Positions 59,201 to 64,000 of a DNA stretch of 64,000 nt are shown piece by piece. A program made the position numbers and the translations under genes. The first letter of the stretch is position 1. Every line of letters starts with the position of its first letter. Under the pieces are notes generated by a model. That model had not been told where the DNA came from and did no database searches. It saw nothing but the letters and a program-made list of their open reading frames with translations. This DNA is from Brasenia schreberi (lineage: Eukaryota; Streptophyta; Magnoliopsida; Nymphaeales; Cabombaceae): positions 6,748,001 to 6,812,000 of the forward strand of contig JAYKKT010000064.1 of NCBI GenBank assembly GCA_036023115.1. The letters are read 5' to 3'.

Positions 59201-61081
59201 ACATGTTGTACATACTGTAAGTCAGTTTCAACACTCTCCTACCTCTATGCATATGAGTATCGTTATGAGGATTGTTCGATATATTCGGCAAACAGCGACT
59301 ACGGGAGTATTTTTATCATCTTCATCTTTACATCAATTAAATGCATATACTGATGCTAATTCGGGTAGTGATCTCAATGGCAGGCACTGCACGACTGGGT
59401 ATTGTATTTTTCTTGGCAACTCTCTTGTCTCCTGGAAATGCAAGAAACGACAAAAGGTATCTCTTTCCTCTACTGAAGTTGAGTACCGGACAATGGCCAA
59501 CACGACCACTGAATTAACTTGGTTGCGATGACTACTTCAGGATTTGGGCACACAAATCGAAACTCCTTCAATCATGTTCTACAACAACAAAAGTGTTATG
59601 TATATAGCCAACAATCATACCTTTAATGAGCATACAAAGCATATAGAGATGGACTGTCACTACGTCCGTGAAGAGCATCTACAAGGCAATTTAATATTAC
59701 AGTTTATAAGATCAGAGTATCAACTTGCAGATGTCTTCACCAAGTCATTACCTGCTCCTCGATTTCAGTCTCTCAGTGACAAACTTCAGGTCATGGAGCT
59801 GTCAGTTTGAGGGGGGTGTTAGAAAATGGGCTAGTCAGGCCCAGCCCTGGTAGGCCTTGGCCCATTGGGCCGTCAGGGCTACTAGGCGTTGGGGGCCCAG
59901 GTTCCCGACGGCTAGTTGAGTAGCCGTTGGGGGCTGGCAGTGACCAGCCCCCCTCCACTCCTTTCTTCAATGTACTCCCTTCTCTCACTCTCTCTTCTCC
60001 TCTCTATAAATACCATGTAAACTCCATTGTAAATTTCAAACCTTTTATGGCTAAATAATATTCTTTTTCGATAGTGTGCCTTTGTTGCATACGCTTTATT
60101 ATAGCCTTCTTTTCTAAGGCTTTTGTGAGTGATACTTTAAGGTAATATTCATCAACCTTCCGCTACCACATTGAAGCATCATCTTCATTACAATCTGGTG
60201 CACAATCTGGTGCACATGTATGTATGTGTGTTAGAATCCTTGCTTCATACTTAGGTTGAGTTGGGGTACAGGTGATGTTACTTCTAGGTTTTCAGTACTT
60301 CTTCTGAAAAGGCACCATAATTTTTTAAAAGGCTAGATTTATGCATGCTAATGCCATTGCTGTGAAATGTGATTTTTCCCACCCTATCAAGTGTCCTACA
60401 AAAGCGGTAACTAGGTAAAGGCAAAGGCTTATGCACGATTAACTCAACACAAACTCTAGAGGAAGTGTGTGAAGTGGCACCATGCAATCTTACAATACTA
60501 CACACATGGACACAAGAGTCAGAGAGAGAGAGAGCACTGATACCTTTAGATGCTTCTGCAGGACTCCTACTCACTAAACCGCCTGCAGCCCTGAACCGCA
60601 CTAAAGTTGGCTCATAAACCTGGAAATGGAAGGAAAAATAACTAACAACCAAATGACCTTACATGACATGAGTGGAAGAAGATTATTTGCAGCCATGAGT
60701 GGAAGAAAATTTTCCAGTCAAGATTACTGGAAATCAAGAAGCATTTTGATTAAATCCATCAGGAGAGAAATAAGATAACTAACTTGTTAAATTCAGATTG
60801 AAATTTTGGTGGTGTACAAAAATTGGATACATATATATGTAGGTATGTAAATAAATAAATATAACTCTGCCATTGTAAGGGATCACCCATGGCCGGTCCC
60901 AAGCCCGGATAAAGGAGGGTTGTGTTAGGCTTCTAACAGCTAGTGTAAAACTTTGTCGAACTTATCTATTATGATTCTACAAATTATGAGTATGATAGGG
61001 CTATGTGGAAACAAAGAATTCATGTAGCCAACCCCATCTAGCATAGGAAAAGGCTTAGTTGTTGTTGTTATATGCAAATAA

Positions 61082-61125
<44 letters not shown>

Positions 61126-62878
61126 TAGACAAGCTGAAATGTCAACATTTGAAACCATGTCTTTGTATTCCTTCTATATATCTACGATTCCTTGCCGAGA
61201 TACCAAATTGATTGGCATTAGATATCAACAGACATCTCTTGCCATCTTAAACGGAGTGTGGTAGAAGAAAGCCAAAATCTAATATGGTGTTCATCATAAC
61301 TTCATAAAGATTCTAGAGTACATTAGATTGAAACACTAGCATGGGCTAAACCAGAAATCATGTGATATACATGCATAGGCTTATTTCAAACTCATTTTAA
61401 GAGAATTCAGCTGGATTTGTAACTCATGGTCATAAGCATACAGAATTAACTCATACCATTTGGTGTAGCACTTATGATCCTAATGCTGGTAGGATTCACT
61501 TCAGATTGACTTCTTTTTCCAAATGAAGGAAACGATGTGGAAGAGAAGGGATTGAAGAGTAAGGATAAGAGGCGGATCCCAGACAAACACCTCATATCTA
61601 ACTTCCAAGAATTTGGGTTCCCATCTATTCAGGTTACAACCGAAAATATGGCTTTCCTTGACAATGCAATTTTTTGGTAGAAGTTCAATTCAATGTGTCA
61701 GCAAGAACTATGAAGCCTACATGGAAAAACCTTGTGATAATTACAGATTCTATTTATCTATATTTTCCTCGTATACAAAATACACCCTGACTGCTTGTAT
61801 GTGTTTAGGATGGAAATTTTCTTCAGCATTAACAACAAAACTTTGACCTAATGAGCATAAAATCTGTGTGCTGAGAACAAGAAATTGGACTTGTGTCAGG
61901 AGTAACTATTGTCTGGTTCATAAAGATTCGAGGACCCATATAATTAAGTTCACGAGGAGCACTGGAAATACCAAGTAAAAAATCATATGTAGCAACCAGG
62001 AAAATGTTTACTCTCTTATAAATTAGTAAGACAGACCCTTGCATGACAAGTCATGTCTTAGAGGAAATGTCTAATATGTAAGATTTTATTTAAAACTGGT
62101 AAGAAGACATAAACTATAATTTTGTAAACTCAACACATGGGAGCCAAGAACTACTATAACATGATTGCAAACCAGCCATCGCAAGAAGGAAGCAAATTAG
62201 ACAGCAACTTGGAGAAAGAATCATACATCATATCCACAAACAGTGAAGTTTGACTTCAAAAGATGAGTTGCCATCCCGAATCCCATAACACCAAGGCCAA
62301 TAAATCCGATTTTTTTTACAGTATTTGATGACTTGACAATCTGAAGTCCCAAATTTTCTGAGGAATACGCCTCTGCAATAGGTGTAATACTAATGCCAGT
62401 GGTTTTCTCCCAAGCCTGTTCAGTAATAAATTTAAATGTGAAAGCAACAACAAACTGATGTACAGAAACCATGCATGTTTTCTAAATTCTCCATCCAATC
62501 CGAAAATTTACATCCTTAACCAAGCTTTTTCCCACACTAGGTGGGCTTGGCTACAGGGTGCAGCACAAAGACTTCCTAGAAGGACATCCATCCAAGTACT
62601 CCATGAAAAAAACCTTAACAAAGCTAGCATCAGACTCCTCTCCACAGCCACATAAAGATCCTGAAACACGATAACAAAAAAATGAATTAGTGAAAACATT
62701 GCTGCAGAAAGAACAAGCTGCCACAGGCATGCGAATATGACAACAAATACATGTTTTATTATCCTGATTAATAGCTTATTCTACATTGAAAATAAGTACC
62801 ATAGATGAGCTGTTCATGAGCGACTGCTAAAAGTGGAAGAGGAAAGATTGACGACTTGGCCATGTCCCGTATAGATCC
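29191..62878 (-). CDS. Multidomain beta-hydroxyacid dehydrogenase / aldolase fusion (At1g18270-type), internal part
   Basis: Thirteen minus-strand exons join in phase. They give the end of one NAD-binding 6-phosphogluconate-dehydrogenase-like module (exons at 62800-62878 and 62614-62660). They then give a whole second module: the Rossmann glycine motif [13 protein letters not shown] in the 62227 exon, the substrate-binding DAPVSGG in the 38725 exon, and the catalytic-Lys helix [14 protein letters not shown] in the 38088 exon. The all-helical C-terminal part runs to 29191. This is the domain order of the plant protein Arabidopsis At1g18270, in which two such modules precede a four-carbon-sugar-kinase-like (DUF1537) region and a class II aldolase. 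Those regions are outside the exons seen here, so the fusion is inferred. Exon lengths repeat between modules (79 and 47 nt in both), as expected from an ancient internal duplication. No in-frame stop occurs, so the gene looks intact despite introns of up to 14 kb full of transposons. Confidence 0.85.
29238..29806. other. Intron of host gene
   Basis: AT-rich sequence between two exons. I see no transposon signature. Confidence 0.6.
29807..29885 (-). CDS. Host gene exon 12 seen (79 nt)
   Basis: Acceptor CTTGCAG, donor TCAG|GTGAAG. It encodes [20 protein letters not shown] then HQQFLS, the final helices of the second dehydrogenase module. It has the same length and frame as the 62800 exon of module one. 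Confidence 0.9.
29973..30054 (-). CDS. Host gene exon 11 seen (82 nt)
   Basis: Acceptor CTTCAG, donor TTTG|GTATGT. It encodes (W)[19 protein letters not shown] then VDIFVKDL, the dehydrogenase C-terminal domain around the dimer interface. It completes a Trp codon split with the preceding exon. Confidence 0.9.
31318..31655 (+). repeat. 5' LTR of the gene-capturing element
   Basis: It runs TGATGAAGAATATGAG ... GGTAATTCCAACA, 338 bp. The likely promoter is CTTATATAAGGGCTGAG near 31475, and AGAAAGAGAAAGAGGGG follows. The 35723 copy differs at a handful of sites plus small indels. Confidence 0.92.
31656..31668 (+). other. Primer-binding site of the gene-capturing element
   Basis: TGGTATCATAGCC follows the LTR end directly. 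It is one base off the initiator tRNA-Met PBS consensus. Confidence 0.85.
31756..32042 (+). pseudogene. Captured coding fragment of unknown origin
   Basis: The open frame reads from about [20 protein letters not shown] through [14 protein letters not shown] and [20 protein letters not shown] to KPVKIYN and a stop at 32042; in the same frame it continues [20 protein letters not shown]. Composition looks like a real cytosolic protein (balanced, Trp- and Tyr-containing), not retroelement gag. I do not recognise the family. Given the TM9SF and WNK pieces downstream it is probably another captured exon set. Confidence 0.5.
32064..32306 (+). repeat. Identical 68-bp direct repeat, 175 bp apart
   Basis: Copies at 32064-32131 and 32239-32306 are identical (GTCTGCAATTATTGC ... 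GGATGTACGTG). Between them is sequence reading [20 protein letters not shown]. The duplication lies exactly at the border between the unknown fragment and the TM9SF fragment, and may mark where the pieces were joined. Confidence 0.85.
32296..32580 (+). pseudogene. Captured fragment of a TM9SF (endomembrane protein 70) gene
   Basis: The frame reads [20 protein letters not shown] then [17 protein letters not shown]. After a 1-base insertion near 32450 it continues [20 protein letters not shown], then [20 protein letters not shown]. These are hallmark stretches of the transmembrane half of TM9SF proteins (GGxLPFGSxFIEMYF and [14 protein letters not shown]). The rest of the gene is absent and the frameshift kills it. 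It runs in the same direction as the LTR element. Confidence 0.9.
33495..33615 (+). pseudogene. Captured fragment of a WNK-type protein kinase
   Basis: The frame reads [20 protein letters not shown] then [19 protein letters not shown] and a stop. It covers the end of the catalytic loop (D..NIF), the DFG-equivalent DLG and the activation segment up to the TPEFM just before APE. DLGLAI with a long QQP-containing segment is typical of plant WNK kinases. Only about 36 codons survive; the usual Gly of IGTPEFM is Glu here. Confidence 0.88.
33642..34540 (+). pseudogene. Open stretches of unknown origin in the gene-capturing element
   Basis: Several frames stay open for 90-100 codons, for example a segment with [20 protein letters not shown] (33642-33953) and one with [20 protein letters not shown] (34274-34543). 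None matches a family I know. They may be decayed captured exons or chance frames. Confidence 0.35.
35100..35665 (+). repeat. Short direct and tandem repeats near the 3' end of the gene-capturing element
   Basis: A motif containing ACCATGTGAAGGGGCGCAG (35132) recurs as ACCATGTAAAGGGGCGCAG (35232). From about 35500 to 35665 three units of about 53 bp repeat, each with GATCAGCCAGGAGGGCTGAG-like and TTGCAGCCAGAGATGCTGCT-like blocks. The first motif is shared with the second family member at 57170-57310, so this is family sequence and not captured. Confidence 0.8.
35723..36059 (+). repeat. 3' LTR of the gene-capturing element
   Basis: It begins TGATGAAGAATATGAG after the polypurine tract and ends GGTAATTCCAACA. 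It is followed by the AATGT target duplication. Confidence 0.92.
37623..37949 (-). repeat. Probable solo LTR
   Basis: On the minus strand it runs TGTAAGAAAGTAG ... TATTCCCGACA (327 bp), with TATA box CCTATAAATGTAAG and TTCAATAAAGAG. It has the GCCGTTGGGA-type blocks of the copia LTRs at 46367 and 46657. No internal region and no clear target duplication were found, so it may be truncated. Confidence 0.6.
38088..38225 (-). CDS. Host gene exon 10 seen (138 nt)
   Basis: Acceptor GTTTTAG, donor TCATG|GTATGC. It encodes (S)[39 protein letters not shown] and NSGGSS(W). It contains the catalytic-Lys helix of the beta-hydroxyacid dehydrogenase family (KMVNQ, where many members have KLxNN). Confidence 0.92.
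38306..38354 (-). CDS. Host gene exon 9 seen (49 nt)
   Basis: Acceptor TTGAACAG, donor GCAAG|GTACAT. It encodes (A)[15 protein letters not shown](S), the strand and glycine-rich turn leading into the catalytic helix. Confidence 0.9.
38545..38599 (-). CDS. Host gene exon 8 seen (55 nt)
   Basis: Acceptor TAAAATAG, donor TTTCAG|GTAAGA. It encodes [18 protein letters not shown], the helix after the central strand of the NAD domain. Confidence 0.9.
38725..38801 (-). CDS. Host gene exon 7 seen (77 nt)
   Basis: Acceptor ATGTGACAG, donor TTACG|GTATGC. It encodes (G)[20 protein letters not shown] then NGTLT. DAPVSGG is the substrate-binding signature of the family. Confidence 0.93.
38802..39660. other. 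Intron sequence with a short TA/TG-rich microsatellite
   Basis: This intron part has no gene. A TATATATGCATATATGTATG and GTGTGTGT stretch lies at 39460-39494. Confidence 0.6.
39676..39817 (-). mobile_element. Short RTE 3'-end insertion with 18-bp target duplication
   Basis: 142 bp of RTE 3' end in minus orientation (CAACAACAACAAC at left, then the conserved end). Perfect 18-bp duplications TTTCTTTGATATTTGATA flank it at 39658-39675 and 39818-39835. This is a severely 5'-truncated LINE insertion. Confidence 0.93.
40036..40123 (-). mobile_element. Very short RTE 3'-end insertion with 15-bp target duplication
   Basis: 88 bp containing the RTE 3' end. Perfect 15-bp duplications TCCAAAAGCCAGATT flank it at 40021-40035 and 40124-40138. 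Confidence 0.93.
40376..40663 (+). repeat. 5' LTR of copia I
   Basis: It starts TATTGAAGATAG (the partner LTR starts TGTTGAAGATAA, so the first G is mutated) and ends TTGATATTCAACA. It has AGAGAGAGGC and CTTGCTCTTTG(T/G)TGTG blocks shared with the 3' copy. Confidence 0.9.
40871..43830 (+). pseudogene. Copia I gag-pol remnants
   Basis: Gag starts [18 protein letters not shown] (40869) with [16 protein letters not shown]. The CCHC knuckle is [17 protein letters not shown] (41662). The protease start is [14 protein letters not shown] (41955), with catalytic DSG intact. The integrase core is gone; only its end remains ([12 protein letters not shown], 42268). RT reads [20 protein letters not shown] (42869), [20 protein letters not shown] (43073) and [20 protein letters not shown]; the catalytic block has lost a codon ([12 protein letters not shown], 43303). 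RNase H is reduced to its tail ([20 protein letters not shown], 43743). Stops and frameshifts throughout. Confidence 0.9.
43839..44091 (+). repeat. 3' LTR of copia I
   Basis: It begins TGTTGAAGATAA after CTTAAGGGGCCA and ends TTGATATTCAACA. It is 35 bp shorter than the 5' copy through internal deletion. Confidence 0.9.
44216..44860 (-). mobile_element. Possible DNA element with GTGTCG-rich ends carrying an RRM fragment
   Basis: The left border (44230-44285) has repeated GACACGGGTGCGACACC / CCGTGTCGGTGC words. The right border (44790-44860) has GTGTCGCCGCACCC and CCCGCACCCATGTGACA. Between them lies an RNA-binding-domain fragment. I could not define exact terminal repeats or a target duplication, so the element boundaries are tentative. 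Confidence 0.45.
44300..44525 (-). pseudogene. RNA recognition motif (hnRNP-like) gene fragment
   Basis: On the minus strand the frame reads [40 protein letters not shown] and [27 protein letters not shown] is RNP2-like and RGFSFVVF is RNP1. The spacing and DKHTID ending resemble plant hnRNP A/B or Musashi-like proteins (usually RGFGFVVF and DKHTIDGR). It stops soon after in TVSYVFFC. A single exon without partners suggests a captured or retroposed fragment. Confidence 0.8.
44861..45935. other. Intron sequence without recognisable features
   Basis: I see no retroelement ends or coding signatures. Confidence 0.5.
45936..46016 (-). CDS. Host gene exon 6 seen (81 nt)
   Basis: Acceptor TTAACTGTAG, donor TTATG|GTAGGT. 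It encodes (A)[20 protein letters not shown] then LEGRLY(G). An earlier GT (after CTTGAAG) would also be possible, but only the later donor keeps the homologous length before [11 protein letters not shown]. Confidence 0.9.
46110..46190 (-). CDS. Host gene exon 5 seen (81 nt)
   Basis: Acceptor CTTGTTTCAG, donor GACTG|GTATAAGT. It encodes (D)[20 protein letters not shown] then EAGSVT, the strand-helix unit of the Rossmann domain. Confidence 0.92.
46367..46656 (+). repeat. Copia D 5' LTR, left part
   Basis: From GCCCATTGGGCCGTCAAGGC through CCAGCCCCCCTCCACTCC, CCATAAATACGATGTAAACT and TGTGGCTAAATAATATTC to GAGGTGATAT, where element E begins. It matches the 59817 LTR almost throughout. Confidence 0.9.
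48500..49290 (+). repeat. Degenerate repeats inside element E (TTGGCCTTTTGTTGGAAA family)
   Basis: Units built on CATGTTGTTGGCCTTTTG, GACCTTTGTGATTAAGGTGC, ACTTATTGTTATTTGA and TTTGTGATCTTGATAACTTT recur at spacings of roughly 190-240 bp (for example 48530, 48728, 49030 and 49226). Confidence 0.8.
49440..49745 (+). repeat. About 40-bp tandem array in element E
   Basis: About seven units of GAGCTTAACCTTAAAAAG plus CTTGTTTGACTTGGCGGGTT with small differences. The array is noncoding. Confidence 0.9.
51050..51640 (+). repeat. Irregular repeats in insertion F
   Basis: The motif AAGAGCGAAGGCTCAATG and the words AAATGAAAGACAAACTCA / CACGCAGCTGAAC recur five or six times with variable spacing. Confidence 0.7.
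52880..53145 (+). repeat. GGATTTGGATC/ATCCAAATCC simple repeat in insertion F
   Basis: This stretch is dominated by GGATTTGGATCTGGATAT and its complement (AATCCAAACACTATTTGG repeated), which gives a self-complementary array. Confidence 0.8.
53910..56570 (+). pseudogene. Copia D gag, protease, integrase and RT start
   Basis: Gag reads [34 protein letters not shown] and [17 protein letters not shown]. The CCHC knuckle is [19 protein letters not shown] (54620). The protease start is [18 protein letters not shown] (54822; the usual DSG is DSD). GAG-pre-integrase is [16 protein letters not shown] (55220). The integrase core includes [20 protein letters not shown] (55709) and [18 protein letters not shown] (55910). 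RT starts [20 protein letters not shown] (56425). Several stops. The frame continues at 58472 beyond the nested element. Confidence 0.9.
57730..58030 (-). pseudogene. Unidentified coding-like stretch in the second family member
   Basis: On the minus strand one frame reads [20 protein letters not shown] then [11 protein letters not shown] with a stop, and then [16 protein letters not shown]. Stops interrupt it. It may be a captured fragment, but I do not recognise it. Confidence 0.3.
58031..58123. repeat. Perfect 16-bp inverted repeat next to the PBS
   Basis: GCAATCTATCTTCCAC (58031-58046) pairs with GTGGAAGATAGATTGC (58108-58123), 61 bp apart. It lies about 10 bases from the primer-binding site, where retroelement RNAs carry leader structures. 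Confidence 0.85.
58472..59810 (+). pseudogene. Copia D RT and RNase H
   Basis: Resuming [14 protein letters not shown], then [20 protein letters not shown] (58527), the catalytic block [15 protein letters not shown] (58771, both Asp intact) and [19 protein letters not shown] (58859). A 90-bp segment around [15 protein letters not shown] (59088) and [15 protein letters not shown] (59175) is tandemly duplicated and frame-shifted. RNase H follows: [20 protein letters not shown] (59258), [40 protein letters not shown] (59634) and [20 protein letters not shown] (59722). A stop sits at 59528. This is the best-preserved pol in the window. Confidence 0.9.
59817..60192 (+). repeat. 3' LTR of copia D
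   Basis: It begins TGTTAGAAAATGGG after the polypurine tract GTTTGAGGGGGG and ends CATCTTCATTACA. TATA box CTATAAATACCATG at 60003. It holds several GCCGTTGGGGGC blocks. The same LTR family is at 6440, 15706 and 46367. Confidence 0.92.
60193..60543. other. Intron sequence
   Basis: There is a small tandem duplication AATCTGGTGCAC at 60191-60215 and otherwise no feature. A short (GA)n run lies at 60517-60532. Confidence 0.6.
60544..60619 (-). CDS. Host gene exon 4 seen (76 nt)
   Basis: Acceptor CATTTCCAG, donor TAAAG|GTATCA. It encodes [20 protein letters not shown] then AEASK, completing the NAD-binding beta-alpha-beta unit begun in the 62227 exon. Confidence 0.93.
60864..61070 (+). mobile_element. 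207-bp RTE deletion derivative with 20-bp target duplication
   Basis: The left half (CCATGGCCGGTCCCAAGCCC...) is sequence I recognise as a recurrent plant RTE 5'-region repeat. The right half (60990-61070) is the RTE 3' end with a short (TTG)n. The duplications TATGTAAATAAATAAATATA (60844-60863) and TATGCAAATAAATAAATATA (61071-61090) differ at one base. Having both ends but almost no interior, it resembles a SINE-like, RTE-mobilised short element. Confidence 0.8.
61089..61124. repeat. (TA)n microsatellite
   Basis: About 17 perfect TA dinucleotides directly after the target duplication of the 207-bp element. Confidence 0.95.
61125..62226. other. Intron sequence
   Basis: No retroelement or coding signature was seen between the microsatellite and the next exon. 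Confidence 0.55.
62227..62415 (-). CDS. Host gene exon 3 seen (189 nt)
   Basis: Acceptor GAACAG, donor ATGAT|GTATGA. It encodes [55 protein letters not shown] and NFTVCGYD. It holds the linker between the two modules and the NAD-binding glycine motif GLGVMG of module two. Confidence 0.95.
62521..62612 (-). mobile_element. 5S rRNA / RTE chimeric short element beside exon 2
   Basis: On the minus strand the first half (GGAGTACTTGGATGGATGTC ... GTGCTGCACCC) aligns with the 3' half of plant 5S rRNA, about 38 of 48 bases matching by eye (GTACTaGGATGGgTGaCC ... GGAAGTCcTcGTGtTGCACCC). The second half (TGTAGCCAAGCCCACC, then GTGTGGGAAAAAGCTTGG) resembles the RTE 3' end. A perfect 7-bp direct repeat (CCTTAAC on the plus strand, 62514-62520 and 62613-62619) flanks it. 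It looks like a 5'-truncated 5S-derived SINE with an RTE tail. Confidence 0.7.
62614..62660 (-). CDS. Host gene exon 2 seen (47 nt)
   Basis: Acceptor CGTGTTTCAG, donor GTTAAG|GTTTTT. It encodes (G)[15 protein letters not shown], parallel to [15 protein letters not shown] in the 47-nt exon at 29191. The exon end overlaps the direct repeat bordering the 5S/RTE element, so the T of the donor GT is the first base of that element. Confidence 0.88.
62800..62878 (-). CDS. Host gene exon 1 seen (79 nt)
   Basis: Acceptor TTGTAAAG, donor TATG|GTACTT. It encodes [20 protein letters not shown] then HEQLIY(G), the last helices of module one. It matches the 79-nt exon at 29807 in length and phase. Earlier exons of the gene must lie beyond 64000. 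Confidence 0.88.
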
Positions 62879-62880
62879 CT

Positions 62881-63835
62881 TTACAAAAGAATTTCCTCAG
62901 TCAACCCAGAATCTCTTTTAATTGTGTATAACTATTGCAGAAATATGCTGGATGCAGAAGTAAACCCCACAAAGAATTGTGTTTGAGAACATTATTCAAA
63001 ATCAGTTACACTTTACATTTAACAAGTCTACATCATATATGTTTATTCTCAATGTGTATTCAATTTCAGCAATAAATCCTCACATAAAGGTTATCATCTT
63101 GAAGGGTCATGGAAATCAATAATCTAACTGTGAATAACAGAACATTTATGAATTGCTAACTGTCACCACAAGCCCAAGTTATACAACTTCATGTTACTAC
63201 TAGAGGTATGAATAATGGCCATAAAGTAGAAGTGGATAGCTACTCATACCTTAAAATGCGCTTAGGATGTCAAATTATAAGGAAACAAGTTCTGAACTGG
63301 TCGGTTATGACATAAAATGAGATTTCATATGAAATATTCATGCTTTGCTGACCTTTGAATCTTCTTCCAGGAACAGCATATACATTGAAATTGGGTGATA
63401 TGAAACACGTTTTTGCTAATTATATCATATCATATATATCACATTTGTAGGTCTTAATTTGCAAAGAAATAAAAAATGGTAAGTTTTAGACTTGTTTAGA
63501 TAGAATCGGTGAACACTTGTAAAAAATGTTACCTAATATATCTGAAAAAATGGGTACACACTTCGGTGACGGGCCCCTCAGTAGGTCCGATTAAAAAGAA
63601 CTAGTTTAAACAAATTTTCCTTAAATATGAACCACTAGATTTCATTTCATGGATTATTTGTTAGAAATCATATTTTACTTTGGATCCATTTGACAAGAAA
63701 CAGAATTTCTAATGACCAAATTTTGGTGCATAGGAACCATCATTTTGTATGAATATATGTCTTGCACATTAAATGCATAAATACATAAAAATGCATACCT
63801 AAATGTGTATACACACACATATTTGTGTCTGTGTA
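62881..63835. other. Intron sequence upstream of exon 1 seen
   Basis: No exon with the expected preceding sequence (a W-containing exon of about 82 nt, as at 29973) and no transposon signature was seen. Confidence 0.5.
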
Positions 63836-63849
63836 TATATATATAGATG

Positions 63850-63884
<35 letters not shown>
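63831..63884. repeat. (TA)n and (GATA)n microsatellite
   Basis: TATATATATAGATGGA is followed by about nine perfect GATA units. Confidence 0.95.
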
Positions 63885-63886
<2 letters not shown>

Positions 63887-64000
63887 ACATTGTCTAGTCA
63901 AGCAAGCAATCTCTAAATTATCCTAAACATTTTGTTTCTGAAGTTTTCCTTAAACTTTTTTGTCTTTTGACATCTAAGAAATGAAGGTGTTATCCACATG

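Larger units (their letters stand above)
46367..60192 (+). mobile_element. Copia retrotransposon D in host intron, with three nested elements
   Basis: The 3' LTR is at 59817-60192. The 5' LTR is spread over 46367-46656, about 50511-50525 and 53774-53801, because element E (46657-50510) and element F (50526-53768) inserted into it. The first about 60 bp of the 5' LTR are missing. Gag-pol runs from 53910 to 59810, interrupted at 56571-58471 by a gene-capturing-family element. It is close to element C (6440-15942). It fills most of the 14.3 kb intron between exons 4 and 5. No target duplication could be confirmed because the 5' end is truncated. Confidence 0.9.

Noticed and set aside
46050..60650. 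Two separate host genes instead of one split by 14 kb
   Set aside because: Exon 4 (ending phase 1) and exon 5 (starting with the two bases that complete Asp) join to the expected dehydrogenase sequence, so a single gene with a transposon-filled intron is simpler.
62521..62612. A functional 5S rRNA gene
   Set aside because: Only the 3' half of 5S is present and it carries many changes. The internal promoter is incomplete and the sequence is joined to an RTE tail.
62508..62699. 63-codon minus-strand frame upstream of exon 3
   Set aside because: The frame runs through a splice acceptor, the 47-nt exon in the wrong frame and the 5S/RTE insertion. The true coding phase here is [16 protein letters not shown].

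Overview
This is a plant nuclear window, almost certainly from an angiosperm. It is AT-rich, has spliced exons with GT..AG introns, and is packed with Ty1/copia retrotransposons whose primer-binding sites match initiator tRNA-Met (TGGTATCAGAGC type). It also holds RTE-clade LINEs with the (TTG)n tail and a hAT DNA transposon. No rRNA or tRNA genes, CRISPR or bacterial features were seen.

One host gene can be supported. It lies on the minus strand from about 62878 down to 29191. I reconstructed thirteen exons whose phases join without a break. They encode the end of one and all of a second beta-hydroxyacid-dehydrogenase (6-phosphogluconate-dehydrogenase-like) module. This is the layout of the plant fusion protein typified by Arabidopsis At1g18270 (annotated ketose-bisphosphate aldolase class-II family protein). 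Its further exons should lie beyond both ends: the start beyond 64000, and the kinase and aldolase part beyond base 1 or among the repeats of 1-29190. Introns of 7, 8 and 14 kb are filled with transposons.

Layout. 1-6400: broken copia pieces, an RTE tail and a GC-rich tandem repeat. 6440-15942: a copia element (C) whose gag is split by a hAT transposon (7071-12674), whose own last intron is split by an RTE LINE. 15945-18721: minus-strand copia (H). 18730-20684: copia remnant (J) split by a solo LTR with a perfect target duplication. 21983-29014: a 7 kb copia (G) containing an internally deleted hAT and an RTE 3' end. 29191-30054: exons. 30223-37088: an RTE LINE split by a 4.7 kb non-autonomous LTR element (31318-36059) carrying pieces of host genes (TM9SF, WNK kinase). 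38088-38801: exons. 40376-44091: copia (I). 45936-46190: exons. 46367-60192: copia (D), related to C, whose 5' LTR is cut by a 3.9 kb coding-free LTR element (E) and a 3.2 kb probable solo LTR (F), and whose RT is cut by a second member of the gene-capturing family (56571-58471). 60544-62878: exons plus two short RTE-derived elements, one a 5S rRNA/RTE chimera touching a splice donor.

The copia, RTE and hAT genes are all disrupted by stops, frameshifts or deletions. None looks able to move on its own today. The most unusual items are the gene-capturing LTR family, the 5S/RTE chimeric element next to exon 2, and the hAT family with dense GTATCG/CGATAC subterminal repeats.
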